Shown: positions 1-7,972 of the stretch, piece after piece | Layout of the letters: each line of letters starts with the position of its first letter | Numbering within the stretch: the first letter of the stretch is position 1 | Notes under the pieces: model-generated | What the model was told of the DNA's origin: nothing | The model's input: the letters and a program-made list of their open reading frames with translations, nothing else | The model's database searches: none | Made by a program: the position numbers and the translations under genes | Assembly: GCA_937890135.1 (NCBI GenBank) | Contig: CALBYC010000216.1 | Location: 1 to 17,680 of the forward strand | Reading direction: 5' to 3' | DNA: 17,680 nt | From: an uncultured Parabacteroides sp. | GTDB taxonomy: Bacteria; Bacteroidota; Bacteroidia; Bacteroidales; Tannerellaceae

Positions 1-1
1 A

Positions 2-2806
2 ACCGAACTGCGCCACCGCTTGAAATGGTCGGTCGGCGTGTCGGTCTATCCCAACCGTTCATGGGTGGAAGCGAAAATCATGGTGACAAACCCGACACAA
101 ATGATCCAGTCCATGCTCTATTGGGCCAACGTGTCGGTTCACTGCGACGAGCATTACCAAGTGATCTTCCCACCGGATGTGCAATTCGGGGCAGACCACC
201 ACAAAGTCTATTTCACCAAATGGCCGACCGGAGAAGCGGTCGTCGGCAGCGGCAAGCAGGTGGATTTGTCCCGTTGGGGCAACTACACCGGAGACTCCCG
301 CTCCATCTTCGCATGGGGCAGCGAAATGGAGTTCTTGGCCGGTTACGATTACGCAAAAGACGCAGGGACAGTCCATGTGGCCAACCGCCACGTCGTTCCC
401 GGCAAGAAGTTTTTCTTGTGGGGCAACAACCCGAACGGGCACATGTGGAACAAGATTTTGTCCGACAAGGACGGGCATTATCTGGAGCTGATGGTCGGCG
501 CTTACTCCGACAACCAGCCGGATTACAGCTGGATAAATCCGGGTGAGAACCGAGAGTTCAGCCAGATCTGGTATCCTATCAAGGGCATCAAAGGATGCAA
601 GAACGCCACCATGGATGCCGCCGTCAACTTCGAACCCATAGACGGCGGGATGTACCGCATCGGCTTCTGTTCCACGACCGAATACAAACAGGCGAAAGTA
701 ATCGTCAAGCACCAAGACAAAGTCCTGATGGAAAAACAAATCACCATCGACCCCGACCGCTTTTTCTTAGACCAGGTCAAAGTGCCGGACAATGTCAAGG
801 CATCCGACCTGTATGCGGCTTTATACGATGCCGAAGGCAACGTATTGGTGGATTACCGCCCGATCGAACAGGACAAGGACAAACCACTGCCGAAGGTGAT
901 CGAGGGGACGAAACCGGTCAAAGAATATAAGACAAACGAAGAGCTTTATCTTGCCGGCTTGCGGGTAGACCAACTCAACAATGCTCGTCTGGACTACATG
1001 GACTTCTATCGTGAAGCCCTGAGCCGTGACTCGATGGATGCACGTGTGAACATCGAAGTGGGCAAGCACTTCATCCGCCAAGGGGAATGGAAAGCCGCGG
1101 AGAAGCACCTGTTGCGCGCGCAAGCACGCCTTTCCCACGATTATACCCGCGTGAAGGATGCTGAGGCGCTTTACTATCTGGGGTATCTCTACCAACTGAC
1201 CGGCGATTACCACCAAGCAGAAAACAATTATTGGGCAGCCACGTGGACTCCCGACTACAAACATCCGGCATTCTATGGACTGGCTGTTCTGGCCATGCTG
1301 CAAAACGACTACGACAAGGCATTGGAGATGATCACGCAGTCGCTATATGTCGGCCAAAGGGATATCCAGGCCCAAAACCTGAAAGCCTACATCTTGCGCA
1401 AATTGGGCAAGACGGAGGAAGCCAAGGCCACCATCACATACGTCCAAAGCATCGACCCGCTCGACTACTGGAGCATGTTGGAAAAGAGCTTCATCGACAA
1501 GGGGGACGCTTCCGCCTTGCAAGCACGCACGAAAGACCAAACGGAAGGGCTGGTGGCCGTCCAAGAGTTCTTGGAAATGGTCAACAACTATTTGTCCGTA
1601 GGGGGCACGAAAGATGCGCAGGCGTTGATCGACCAGGCCATTGCCTTGGGCGAACCGTTTGCGACTTCTCCCCTGGTATATTATTACAAAGCGTACGCTT
1701 CCTTGCTGGAAGGCGACCGGGCTGAAGCCGGAGCACTGCTGGAGAAGGCCGACCAGCTTTCGCACATCAATCAATATCCTTTGCGCATCGAAGAGGTGAA
1801 GTTGTTCGGTACGTTGGCAACCGAATTTGCCGATAATGCCTATGTACACTACCATTACGGCGATTTATTGTACTACATCGGACAGAAAGACCACGCTTTG
1901 GCTGAATGGACACGCTCGGCGGAGCTGAACGGCACGTTCGCCGTCGCTTTGCGCAATGCCGGTTTCGCATATGGGCAAAAAGGCGAATGGCAAAATGCCA
2001 TGGCCTATTACGACCGCGCCATCAAGGCCAATCCGAACGACCCGTTGTTGTTCACGGAATCGGACAAGATATACGAATCGGCGAAAGTAGATGCCGACAC
2101 CCGCCTGAAACGCTTGGAATCGAACATCAAGACCGTCATGAAGCACGACGATGCCGTGATGCGCCTGCTCTCTTTATACAATGTCATGGGCAAATACGAC
2201 AAGGCCATCCAAATCATGGACAAACGCCATTTCCACTTGTGGGAAGGCGGCGGACAAATCCACGGGATTTATGCAGACTCCCACATGCTGAAAGGCATGA
2301 CCCTGTTGGCGAAGAAGAACTACCAGAAAGCCATCCGGGAGTTTGACCTGGCTACGCAATACCCTGCCAACCTGGAAGTCGCGCCGTCACACCGCGGAGG
2401 TTACGAAGCCAAAGCGTACTACCTGACAGGGGAAGCATACGAAGGTTTGAAGCAAGCAGGCAAAGCGGAAGAGTTCTACCAAAAAGCTGCCGGGGCGAAA
2501 TGCCCGGGTGGATTGAACGATCTGGGTTACTACCAAGTAAAAGCCTTGCAAAAACTTGGGAAGAGCACCGAGGCAACGGCCGCATTGAAGAAAATGGAGG
2601 ATAACTTATCCCGCATCCGCCAGAACGCCATCGACTCGTATGCCAAGTTCGGGGACTCGAACAAGAACGAGCAGGAGAGCAACATCGCTTTCTACTCGGC
2701 CCTAATCCATTTGCTGAAGGATGAACCTTCCGAGGCTCAGTCCGATTTGCGTCAGGCCATCCAGCTTAACCCGGGGAATATCTGGGCAAGGTTCATGTCC
2801 AAATAA
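2..2806 (+). CDS. DUF5107 domain / tetratricopeptide repeat protein, 5' end missing
   Basis: The reading frame is open from the first complete codon (position 2), so the true start lies left of the window; about 934 codons are visible up to TAA. The first ~220 residues are beta-rich and resemble the DUF5107 domain, a part often found in glycan-utilisation loci and of unproven activity (segments YLELMVGAYSDNQPDYSW and FSQIWYPIKGIKG). From about residue 330 to the end the protein is an array of TPR-like helix pairs, for example EALYYLGYLYQLTGDYHQAE and AVALRNAGFAYGQKGEWQNA, ending in IQLNPGNIWARFM. The TPR array suggests a protein-binding or scaffold role; no catalytic residues can be assigned. 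A signal peptide would be in the missing part. It converges on the minus-strand oxidoreductase operon and shares a terminator with it, so it is a separate transcription unit. The family call is from pattern recognition of DUF5107-TPR proteins; a biochemical function is unknown. Confidence 0.85.
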   Translation, partial: TELRHRLKWSVGVSVYPNRSWVEAKIMVTNPTQMIQSMLYWANVSVHCDEHYQVIFPPDVQFGADHHKVYFTKWPTGEAVVGSGKQVDLSRWGNYTGDSRSIFAWGSEMEFLAGYDYAKDAGTVHVANRHVVPGKKFFLWGNNPNGHMWNKILSDKDGHYLELMVGAYSDNQPDYSWINPGENREFSQIWYPIKGIKGCKNATMDAAVNFEPIDGGMYRIGFCSTTEYKQAKVIVKHQDKVLMEKQITIDPDRFFLDQVKVPDNVKASDLYAALYDAEGNVLVDYRPIEQDKDKPLPKVIEGTKPVKEYKTNEELYLAGLRVDQLNNARLDYMDFYREALSRDSMDARVNIEVGKHFIRQGEWKAAEKHLLRAQARLSHDYTRVKDAEALYYLGYLYQLTGDYHQAENNYWAATWTPDYKHPAFYGLAVLAMLQNDYDKALEMITQSLYVGQRDIQAQNLKAYILRKLGKTEEAKATITYVQSIDPLDYWSMLEKSFIDKGDASALQARTKDQTEGLVAVQEFLEMVNNYLSVGGTKDAQALIDQAIALGEPFATSPLVYYYKAYASLLEGDRAEAGALLEKADQLSHINQYPLRIEEVKLFGTLATEFADNAYVHYHYGDLLYYIGQKDHALAEWTRSAELNGTFAVALRNAGFAYGQKGEWQNAMAYYDRAIKANPNDPLLFTESDKIYESAKVDADTRLKRLESNIKTVMKHDDAVMRLLSLYNVMGKYDKAIQIMDKRHFHLWEGGGQIHGIYADSHMLKGMTLLAKKNYQKAIREFDLATQYPANLEVAPSHRGGYEAKAYYLTGEAYEGLKQAGKAEEFYQKAAGAKCPGGLNDLGYYQVKALQKLGKSTEATAALKKMEDNLSRIRQNAIDSYAKFGDSNKNEQESNIAFYSALIHLLKDEPSEAQSDLRQAIQLNPGNIWARFMSK

Positions 2807-2829
2807 GGGAAAGGCACGAACAGAATAAG

Positions 2830-2871
2830 AAAAAGCCTGCTACCTCTTCGGGAAAAGGTAGCAGGCTTTTT
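2830..2871. terminator. Bidirectional intrinsic terminator
   Basis: A perfect 15-bp inverted repeat (arms 2830-2844 and 2857-2871) encloses a 12-base loop. The GC-rich core is GCCTGCTACC, and the outer five pairs are A-T, giving a T-run after the hairpin on either strand. It lies 24 bases after the DUF5107/TPR stop and 54 bases after the minus-strand oxidoreductase stop, so it can end both convergent transcripts. Confidence 0.9.
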
Positions 2872-2924
2872 GGAAAAAGGCCGCACCCGGCGGAGAAAAC
2901 GGATGCGACGAAAAGAAAACGAAG

Positions 2925-4028
2925 TCAATCCTGTTTCTTGCTTTGCAGCACCTCGTAGGCATAGCGTGCGTAATGCCCTTGAAGGCCCTTGGCATAACGT
3001 TCCAAAACCGCCCTGCCTATTCCGTCCTTGTCGCCACAGAGATAAAGGGCGCGCGCCAAATGCAATTCCTTCAGGGCTATGTTCCGGGTGGACGTGTCCT
3101 CCATATCGGGAACCGTCTCCCTGCGGGCCTCGACATAATCATTGAGCGAATGGTAACGCACGCCGGGAGCTGTCAGCAACATGGACAACACCCGGACGGC
3201 CTCTTCGCTGCCGATTGCCTCGGCGGCCTCGGCGATGGCACGGTAATGGGAGAAATAATCCTCCGGACAGAGCAGTTTCGCCTTTTCCAGGACGACAGCC
3301 AAAGAGGCGGGGTCCTTCGCATTGCCCAACGCCATGATCAAGGCATCCAGATGGCTCAGGCACATGCCGAACTGCCCCATGCCGGTATAGTGCCAGCCTT
3401 CATCCCATTCCTTCTTTTCACGGACAGCCTCCGCCACCACAGGAGCGGCCTCCTTCTCGCCATACATGCACAAGATGCTTGCCAAAACGAGCCGTGCGGC
3501 GGAATCGCCGGTCTTCGCCAGTTGGCTTCGCACCCACGGCAAACCGCGTTTCGTGTCCGCCAACAAGACTTCCAGTCCCTCATATCGGTTCGTGACCGTC
3601 TGCGCCGCCCGCTTCAATTCACCGTTGCTGTATCCTTTAAACGCCTTGTCGGTCAAGACACGTTCCGGCAGATTCCCAATCTTCACCAAATGACGCTGTA
3701 TCTTCTTGATATCGATTTGGCGGGGCGTCTTCCCCTCTTTCACACAAAGGGCGGCAAGGTATCCGACCGCATACCCTTGGTTCTGCAAACAGGGCTGCAT
3801 ACGGATCACCGGCATCGCGTCACGATGGGCGCTGGCACCCAGTCCCGTTGCCAGAATGTTCTCCAACCCTTTTGGCAGCAGGGCGCGCAAAGGCACGTCC
3901 GCATCGTAAATCTTATGCCGTTTCTCGGGAGGATTCAACGTAAAGTAAGGATCGATTGTCATGCCGTGGGTATCGAACGAACTCTTATGGTATGAAATGG
4001 TATCTGCATAGCGGCGATGGCTCAGCAC
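2925..4028 (-). CDS. C-terminal part of a frameshifted FAD-dependent oxidoreductase
   Basis: This frame carries the missing end of the oxidoreductase encoded immediately upstream (4022-5926). The homologous reading begins at about 4052 with DYTVSVYDVLSHRRY; the GTG at 4028 is only the first formal start and has no leader or domain start of its own. The first ~120 residues complete the second FAD fold, including a typical closing segment GLGASAHRDAMPVIRMQP followed by QNQGYAVGYLAALC, which in this family packs against the FAD. The rest, from about residue 140, is a purely helical tail resembling an alpha-solenoid (HEAT-like), with segments such as ARLVLASILCMYGEKEAAP and ALKELHLARALYLCGDKDG. 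It ends at TGA 2925-2927 before the bidirectional terminator. Joined with the upstream part after adding one base, the protein would be about 1000 residues. It is unlikely to be made or to function alone, because it lacks the nucleotide-binding start of the fold. Confidence 0.8.
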   Translation of the reverse strand: MLSHRRYADTISYHKSSFDTHGMTIDPYFTLNPPEKRHKIYDADVPLRALLPKGLENILATGLGASAHRDAMPVIRMQPCLQNQGYAVGYLAALCVKEGKTPRQIDIKKIQRHLVKIGNLPERVLTDKAFKGYSNGELKRAAQTVTNRYEGLEVLLADTKRGLPWVRSQLAKTGDSAARLVLASILCMYGEKEAAPVVAEAVREKKEWDEGWHYTGMGQFGMCLSHLDALIMALGNAKDPASLAVVLEKAKLLCPEDYFSHYRAIAEAAEAIGSEEAVRVLSMLLTAPGVRYHSLNDYVEARRETVPDMEDTSTRNIALKELHLARALYLCGDKDGIGRAVLERYAKGLQGHYARYAYEVLQSKKQD

Positions 4029-5926
4029 GTCATAGACAGAAACCGTATAGTCCTGCGCCGTTCGCGGGTCTGCGGAATCTTCACCAAGTCGAACTGCCCG
4101 GCAGACTTGTTCTTCGCTTGCACGAACGCGCGGGAAACGTCCAGCACATCGGTGTCGTCCACGAAAAGCCAGTCATTGTTGTTATAGTAATCGCCAGGCG
4201 CCCATTTGCCGGTACCCGCACCTTGGACTGCAATCGTGTTCTTCCCCGTATATTCATAACCGGCACCAGCGGCGATGGCAATGTCGGCACTTCCCGTACT
4301 ATCGATGACTATCTTGGAAAGAACCACGCCACGGCCTTGCGGCGTAGCGACCACCAAGCCCTTCACTTGCCCGCCTTCGCTCAATGCGCCACAACCCATG
4401 GCACCGAACCACAGTTCGCCTCCGACATCCAATAATTCCTTGCGCAACCATTCCATCTTCCAGTCGGCGGGGAAACGTCCCTCTTCCTTCGGCCTGCGCG
4501 GATGGTCGGACGGAGCCATGGCCAACACGCCTTTGTCCAGCGTCGCCGTATAGCCTCCGCGGAAACCGTCCCAATACACGCCAATCATGCCCAATGTGCC
4601 TAAGCCGCCCAAGCCATGGAGGTATTCCAGCACGAGGGTCTTGGCACCCTGGCGGGCAGCGGAGATTCCGGCAGAAGCACCTGCCACACCGCCCCCCATC
4701 ACAACGACATCATATTGTCCCAAGACAGGCAACGCACTGGCTGGCGAATCCACCCATCCCCGGCCCAGAAGCGGCCGGAGCGGTTGCAGGTGCTCCCCGA
4801 CCGTACCATAAGCCGAGGCTTGCGCCACCACCTTCTTCACCACGGCATCCCGGGAAAGCGACAACTTGCCCACCACGTCGGCAACCTGCTCGCCTATCAA
4901 TTCACCCAACCACATGGCAGGCACAGGACGCATGACCCGGGCAGCCAATTCCCGGGAAAGCCCGGCTTCGGGACCCAAAATCCAAATGCGGGCAACCGAC
5001 TTAGGCGCAAACGCATCCAAAGGCAAACTGCGCAAAGAACCGCCCAAAGCCTCACAATGAGCCTTGCAGATGATATTTTGTCTCGGGATGTACCATAACC
5101 TGTCGGAGCTGTCCACTTGGTCGGCATCCCACAACGATGTGCGGATTCGCTGCTCGACCTCTTGCAAAGCCGCATAGCTGTTGTCCCGCATCGGGAAACG
5201 AAACGTGTAGCGGGTCACGGGATACCGGGCGGAACCTACCTGCAATTCCTTTTTCCAAGGGTGAGTTCCAATTATCTCTTTTGCCTGTTTCGGGGCATTG
5301 CCGACGACCGTGAAGTCAAAATCTTGTTCGCCCGGCTTAAAAGGAGTCCTTTCCGCATCCAAGAAACCAGCCACCGTGGCTTCGTGCGTCGCATCGATGA
5401 TGGCCTTGCAACGGATGGCTTCCCGCCCGGAACGGTTGGCAATGACCACCCCGGCGGCTTCCCCCGCCTGATCCACCAACACATTGGTGGCATAGCTGCT
5501 GTAAAGGAACTTCACCCCGTTGTCTATCAAAGCGTCTTCCAACACCTTCTTGACGGTCATCGGAGTAGGTATGGAAGCCGACTGGAAAATGCGTCGGGAC
5601 AAAGCCGTCCGCAACTCCTCCCCTTTCTCACGTTCATACAAATGGGAAGCGCATATTTCTTCTCCCAAATAGGGCAAATCACACACCAAAAAGACCCGGC
5701 AGCCACTCTTTGCCGCAGCCACAGCAGCGGCGACAGCCCGGGCGCTACCGCCCACTACAACCAAATCCGTTTCAGCGATAAGCGGAATCTTGCGCCCGCT
5801 TTCATAGGCGAACGCTTCGTCAGGCAAAACCGGTTTCACCGCCGCCTTCGCTTCATTCATGCTACCGATGGAAGCAAACGCCCCCCCGATAGCCGTTACT
5901 TTCAAAAAATCTCGCCGTGTCAACAT
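4022..5926 (-). CDS. Tat-exported tandem FAD-dependent oxidoreductase, N-terminal part (frameshifted)
   Basis: The 634-residue frame starts with a twin-arginine leader (MLTRRDFLKVTAIGG, then AKA at 26-28), so export of a folded, cofactor-loaded protein is expected. Two Rossmann modules follow. Module 1 (about 52-360) begins TDLVVVGGSARAVAAA, with two of the three usual glycines replaced. Module 2 (from about 404) begins YDVVVMGGGVAGASAG, a canonical GxGxxG at 411-416, followed by the glycine-rich HGLGGLGTLGMIG. The overall pattern fits the FAD_oxidored family. Homology stops after the RERRR run; the last ~8 residues are out of frame and end at TGA 4022-4024, while the proper continuation (DYTVSVYDV) lies in another frame from 4052. 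The truncated product would lack the FAD-closing segment of module 2 and the helical tail. It starts 24 bases after the upstream oxidoreductase stop, so it is the last gene of the susC-led operon. Substrate unknown. Confidence 0.85.
   Translation of the reverse strand: MLTRRDFLKVTAIGGAFASIGSMNEAKAAVKPVLPDEAFAYESGRKIPLIAETDLVVVGGSARAVAAAVAAAKSGCRVFLVCDLPYLGEEICASHLYEREKGEELRTALSRRIFQSASIPTPMTVKKVLEDALIDNGVKFLYSSYATNVLVDQAGEAAGVVIANRSGREAIRCKAIIDATHEATVAGFLDAERTPFKPGEQDFDFTVVGNAPKQAKEIIGTHPWKKELQVGSARYPVTRYTFRFPMRDNSYAALQEVEQRIRTSLWDADQVDSSDRLWYIPRQNIICKAHCEALGGSLRSLPLDAFAPKSVARIWILGPEAGLSRELAARVMRPVPAMWLGELIGEQVADVVGKLSLSRDAVVKKVVAQASAYGTVGEHLQPLRPLLGRGWVDSPASALPVLGQYDVVVMGGGVAGASAGISAARQGAKTLVLEYLHGLGGLGTLGMIGVYWDGFRGGYTATLDKGVLAMAPSDHPRRPKEEGRFPADWKMEWLRKELLDVGGELWFGAMGCGALSEGGQVKGLVVATPQGRGVVLSKIVIDSTGSADIAIAAGAGYEYTGKNTIAVQGAGTGKWAPGDYYNNNDWLFVDDTDVLDVSRAFVQAKNKSAGQFDLVKIPQTRERRRTIRFLSMTC
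5881..5887 (-). repeat. G7 homopolymer inside the Tat leader
   Basis: Seven G in a row on the coding strand, spelling part of the Ile-Gly-Gly-Ala codons (about residues 13-16) of the exported oxidoreductase. Such tracts can slip during replication, and a change of one base here would abolish the protein. The frame is currently in register. No second allele can be seen, so phase variation is only a possibility. Confidence 0.5.
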
Positions 5927-5950
5927 AGCATATTAAAGTATTTGTTTGAT

Positions 5951-6211
5951 TCATTCCTTTGGAACCAAAAGAATGGCATCAGCAAAGATAGCACCTTTTG
6001 CGCTTTTTCCTTGCACCGTTATTTCTGAATTCCTGAAACCTTTCTCAAAATGATGGGCACCCAAGCTTATCCATTCCCCTTTGTGCAGACGAGGCCGGAT
6101 TTCGGCATGTTTCAAACCATCAGCACACTTTATGTCAAACGATAGTGTTTCCGGCAAATCTGCATCGGGCAAAGCCGTGCAATAAAAATATACCGTATAA
6201 TCATGCTCTGC
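5951..6211 (-). pseudogene. C-terminal golvesin-like fragment of the frameshifted lipoprotein oxidoreductase
   Basis: This 86-residue stretch in a second frame continues the upstream oxidoreductase. Read from 6211 it gives AEHDYTVYFYCTALPDADL, then PETLSFDIKCADG and ending AIFADAILLVPKE before TGA 5951-5953. The alternating beta-strand pattern matches the C-terminal half of a golvesin/xanthan-lyase-type accessory domain, whose first half (KGRWVKKERGHYKSSYK, then DGSSSFTFMPVV) is in the upstream frame. Inserting one A into the AAA run (6212-6214, coding strand) joins both halves with no gap. It has no plausible start of its own: the ATG at 6172 lies inside the domain. The domain probably mediates glycan or protein contact; that role is inferred. 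Confidence 0.75.
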
Positions 6212-7956
6212 TTTACGACAGGCATGAATGTAAATGAAGACGAACCATCGTTATTATCCGAGCATTTGTAACTGCTCTTGTAATGACCTCTTTCCTTTTT
6301 CACCCAACGGCCTTTGCTGTAAACTTTATCGATATCACTGTCGTCAACCAATATTTCCGGAATGGATCCATCCAAATAGGGATTCTCTTTTAAAGTCTTA
6401 CGCAGCTTATCAATATCCACCAGCTGCACGGGACGCTTCTGGTCGATAGCCATACAAGCGGCAACAGCAGCCGACTGGCCTAATACCATAAACACCGGCT
6501 CCATACGTATTGAACCGAAAGCGATATGGGTAGACGAGACACAGACCGGCACCAACAGATTCGTACACTCTTCCCGCTTGGGGGTAATGCTCCGGTAAGA
6601 AATCGGATAAGGAGGGAAACCATGGTATTGCACGTCGCCTTCGTTCTTCACCATCCCATTGATGACAATACGCTGGCAATTATGCGAATCCATGCCGTAA
6701 GCTGCCATGCCGACCGCATCCCCTACCGTCTCCTCGCCTTGGCAATTCTTTTGTGTCATCACATACTCGCCCACCATGCGACGAGCCTCTCGCACGTAAA
6801 GTTGTGTCGGGAAATTATCATTGTCCACAAACTCATCTTTCGCCCAGCCAAAGTCATTAACCCGGTTTCTCAACGCTTCCGGCAAACGCTCGTCATGCGA
6901 AAGGAAGTAGAGCAGACCTTTGGTATATTCGACATGCTCTTCCCATATCCTTTTCCTTGTATCATAATCTCCATCTGGATATTCATAGTTCATGCCTATC
7001 ATGTCGGTAGACAAAGGGCCACAGTTGTTCACATCATATTTGTTCTCCGGCATTATTCCCCAATTGAAAATCAAATAATGGTTCATGTCCGGCCCCCTTT
7101 TACGGACAGCACGAGCCAACAACTCATATTTGGTCGAATCATAGCCTTCCGGCCTCACAAAAGGAAGCTGATTGTCTTTATTGTCGGTCAGACATAACCT
7201 GAAGTTATAAGCCTGAACCAACTTGTCTCCCGTTCCGTCTTTTTTCAAAGTTTGCTTTTGAATGCCCCAACAGAGACCACTGGTAGAATCACCTTCCACG
7301 ACATAAGGATCGATTCCATCAGGGAATTGATGGGCATACAAAAACTGTACCCCATCCAATGTCTCGTCATAGTCGGAATTATCTTCACGTCCCACCACAT
7401 AGGAAACGCCAGCACGAGCCATCAAATCTCCTTCATAGGAACAATCGATGAACTCTTTGGCTTTGACCGTAACCAATGGCTTTCCGGCAGGGTTCTCCGA
7501 ATCCTCCAAAATAATCGATTTTATTTCTTTGTTTCGTACTTCCGCTTTCGTAATACGGCGATAATACATCACATCCAAATCCCCGTCTTCCACAAAACGG
7601 TTCATAGTCTTCGTGGCTACACTGGGCGGGAACGTCCATTGCTCAAACTTGCCGTAATGCTCCCCTACTCTGCGATAAAACAGGCGGGACAAACCCGTAA
7701 CGGCAAATTTATTGCCAATATCAGTCATGCCCAATCCGCCGGTGGTCATGCCTCCCAAATATTTACCCGGCTCAATCAACAGAACCGTTTTCCCCATTTG
7801 CTTAGCAGAATAGGCGGCCACGACACCTGAAGAAGTTCCACCATACACACAAACATCCACTTCCTTCACTTGGGAAGCAGAGGAAGCCTCCTCCCTTTGC
7901 TGGCAAGCAAACAGAGAGGAAGCCAATCCTATTATAATCAAAAACCCAAATTTCAT
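6130..7956 (-). CDS. Lipoprotein FAD-dependent oxidoreductase with golvesin-type domain (frameshifted near C-terminus)
   Basis: I chose the ATG at 7956 because it places a lipoprotein leader at the N-terminus (MKFGFLIIIGLASSLFAC, lipobox cysteine 18) and lies 16 bases after the susD stop. The formal ATG at 7986 would overlap susD and add ten residues before the leader. The Rossmann start is VDVCVYGGTSSGVVAAYS (34-50) followed by GKYLGGMTTGGLGMTD. Other family marks are FIDCSYEGDLMARAG (169-183), REARRMVGEY (389-398) and the FAD-closing region around FGSIRMEPVFMVLGQSAAVA (480-499). The core thus matches the FAD_oxidored family over about 530 residues. Residues ~545-581 begin a golvesin-like domain, then the frame shifts at 6212-6214 and the last 27 residues are unrelated. 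The correct length would be 668 residues. Unlike the Tat-dependent neighbour, this one has a Sec/lipoprotein leader with an acidic pair (REE) after the cysteine, compatible with surface anchoring. Substrate unknown. Confidence 0.88.
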   Translation of the reverse strand: MKFGFLIIIGLASSLFACQQREEASSASQVKEVDVCVYGGTSSGVVAAYSAKQMGKTVLLIEPGKYLGGMTTGGLGMTDIGNKFAVTGLSRLFYRRVGEHYGKFEQWTFPPSVATKTMNRFVEDGDLDVMYYRRITKAEVRNKEIKSIILEDSENPAGKPLVTVKAKEFIDCSYEGDLMARAGVSYVVGREDNSDYDETLDGVQFLYAHQFPDGIDPYVVEGDSTSGLCWGIQKQTLKKDGTGDKLVQAYNFRLCLTDNKDNQLPFVRPEGYDSTKYELLARAVRKRGPDMNHYLIFNWGIMPENKYDVNNCGPLSTDMIGMNYEYPDGDYDTRKRIWEEHVEYTKGLLYFLSHDERLPEALRNRVNDFGWAKDEFVDNDNFPTQLYVREARRMVGEYVMTQKNCQGEETVGDAVGMAAYGMDSHNCQRIVINGMVKNEGDVQYHGFPPYPISYRSITPKREECTNLLVPVCVSSTHIAFGSIRMEPVFMVLGQSAAVAACMAIDQKRPVQLVDIDKLRKTLKENPYLDGSIPEILVDDSDIDKVYSKGRWVKKERGHYKSSYKCSDNNDGSSSFTFMPVVKQSMIIRYIFIARLCPMQICRKHYRLT

Positions 7957-7972
7957 TTTTCTTGGAATTAAA

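Noticed and set aside
2943..3995. Long open frame on the plus strand opposite the oxidoreductase C-terminal part
   Set aside because: It is antisense to a strand with clear FAD-family homology, and its product shows no domain-like pattern.
4022..4060. Programmed ribosomal frameshifting as the reason for the split gene
   Set aside because: No slippery heptamer and no clear downstream pseudoknot are visible at the junction; mutation or sequence error is simpler.
5983..5990. TATCTTTG on the minus strand, a possible internal promoter before the Tat oxidoreductase
   Set aside because: It matches the -7 consensus, but it lies inside the coding end of the previous gene and has no -33 element at the right distance.
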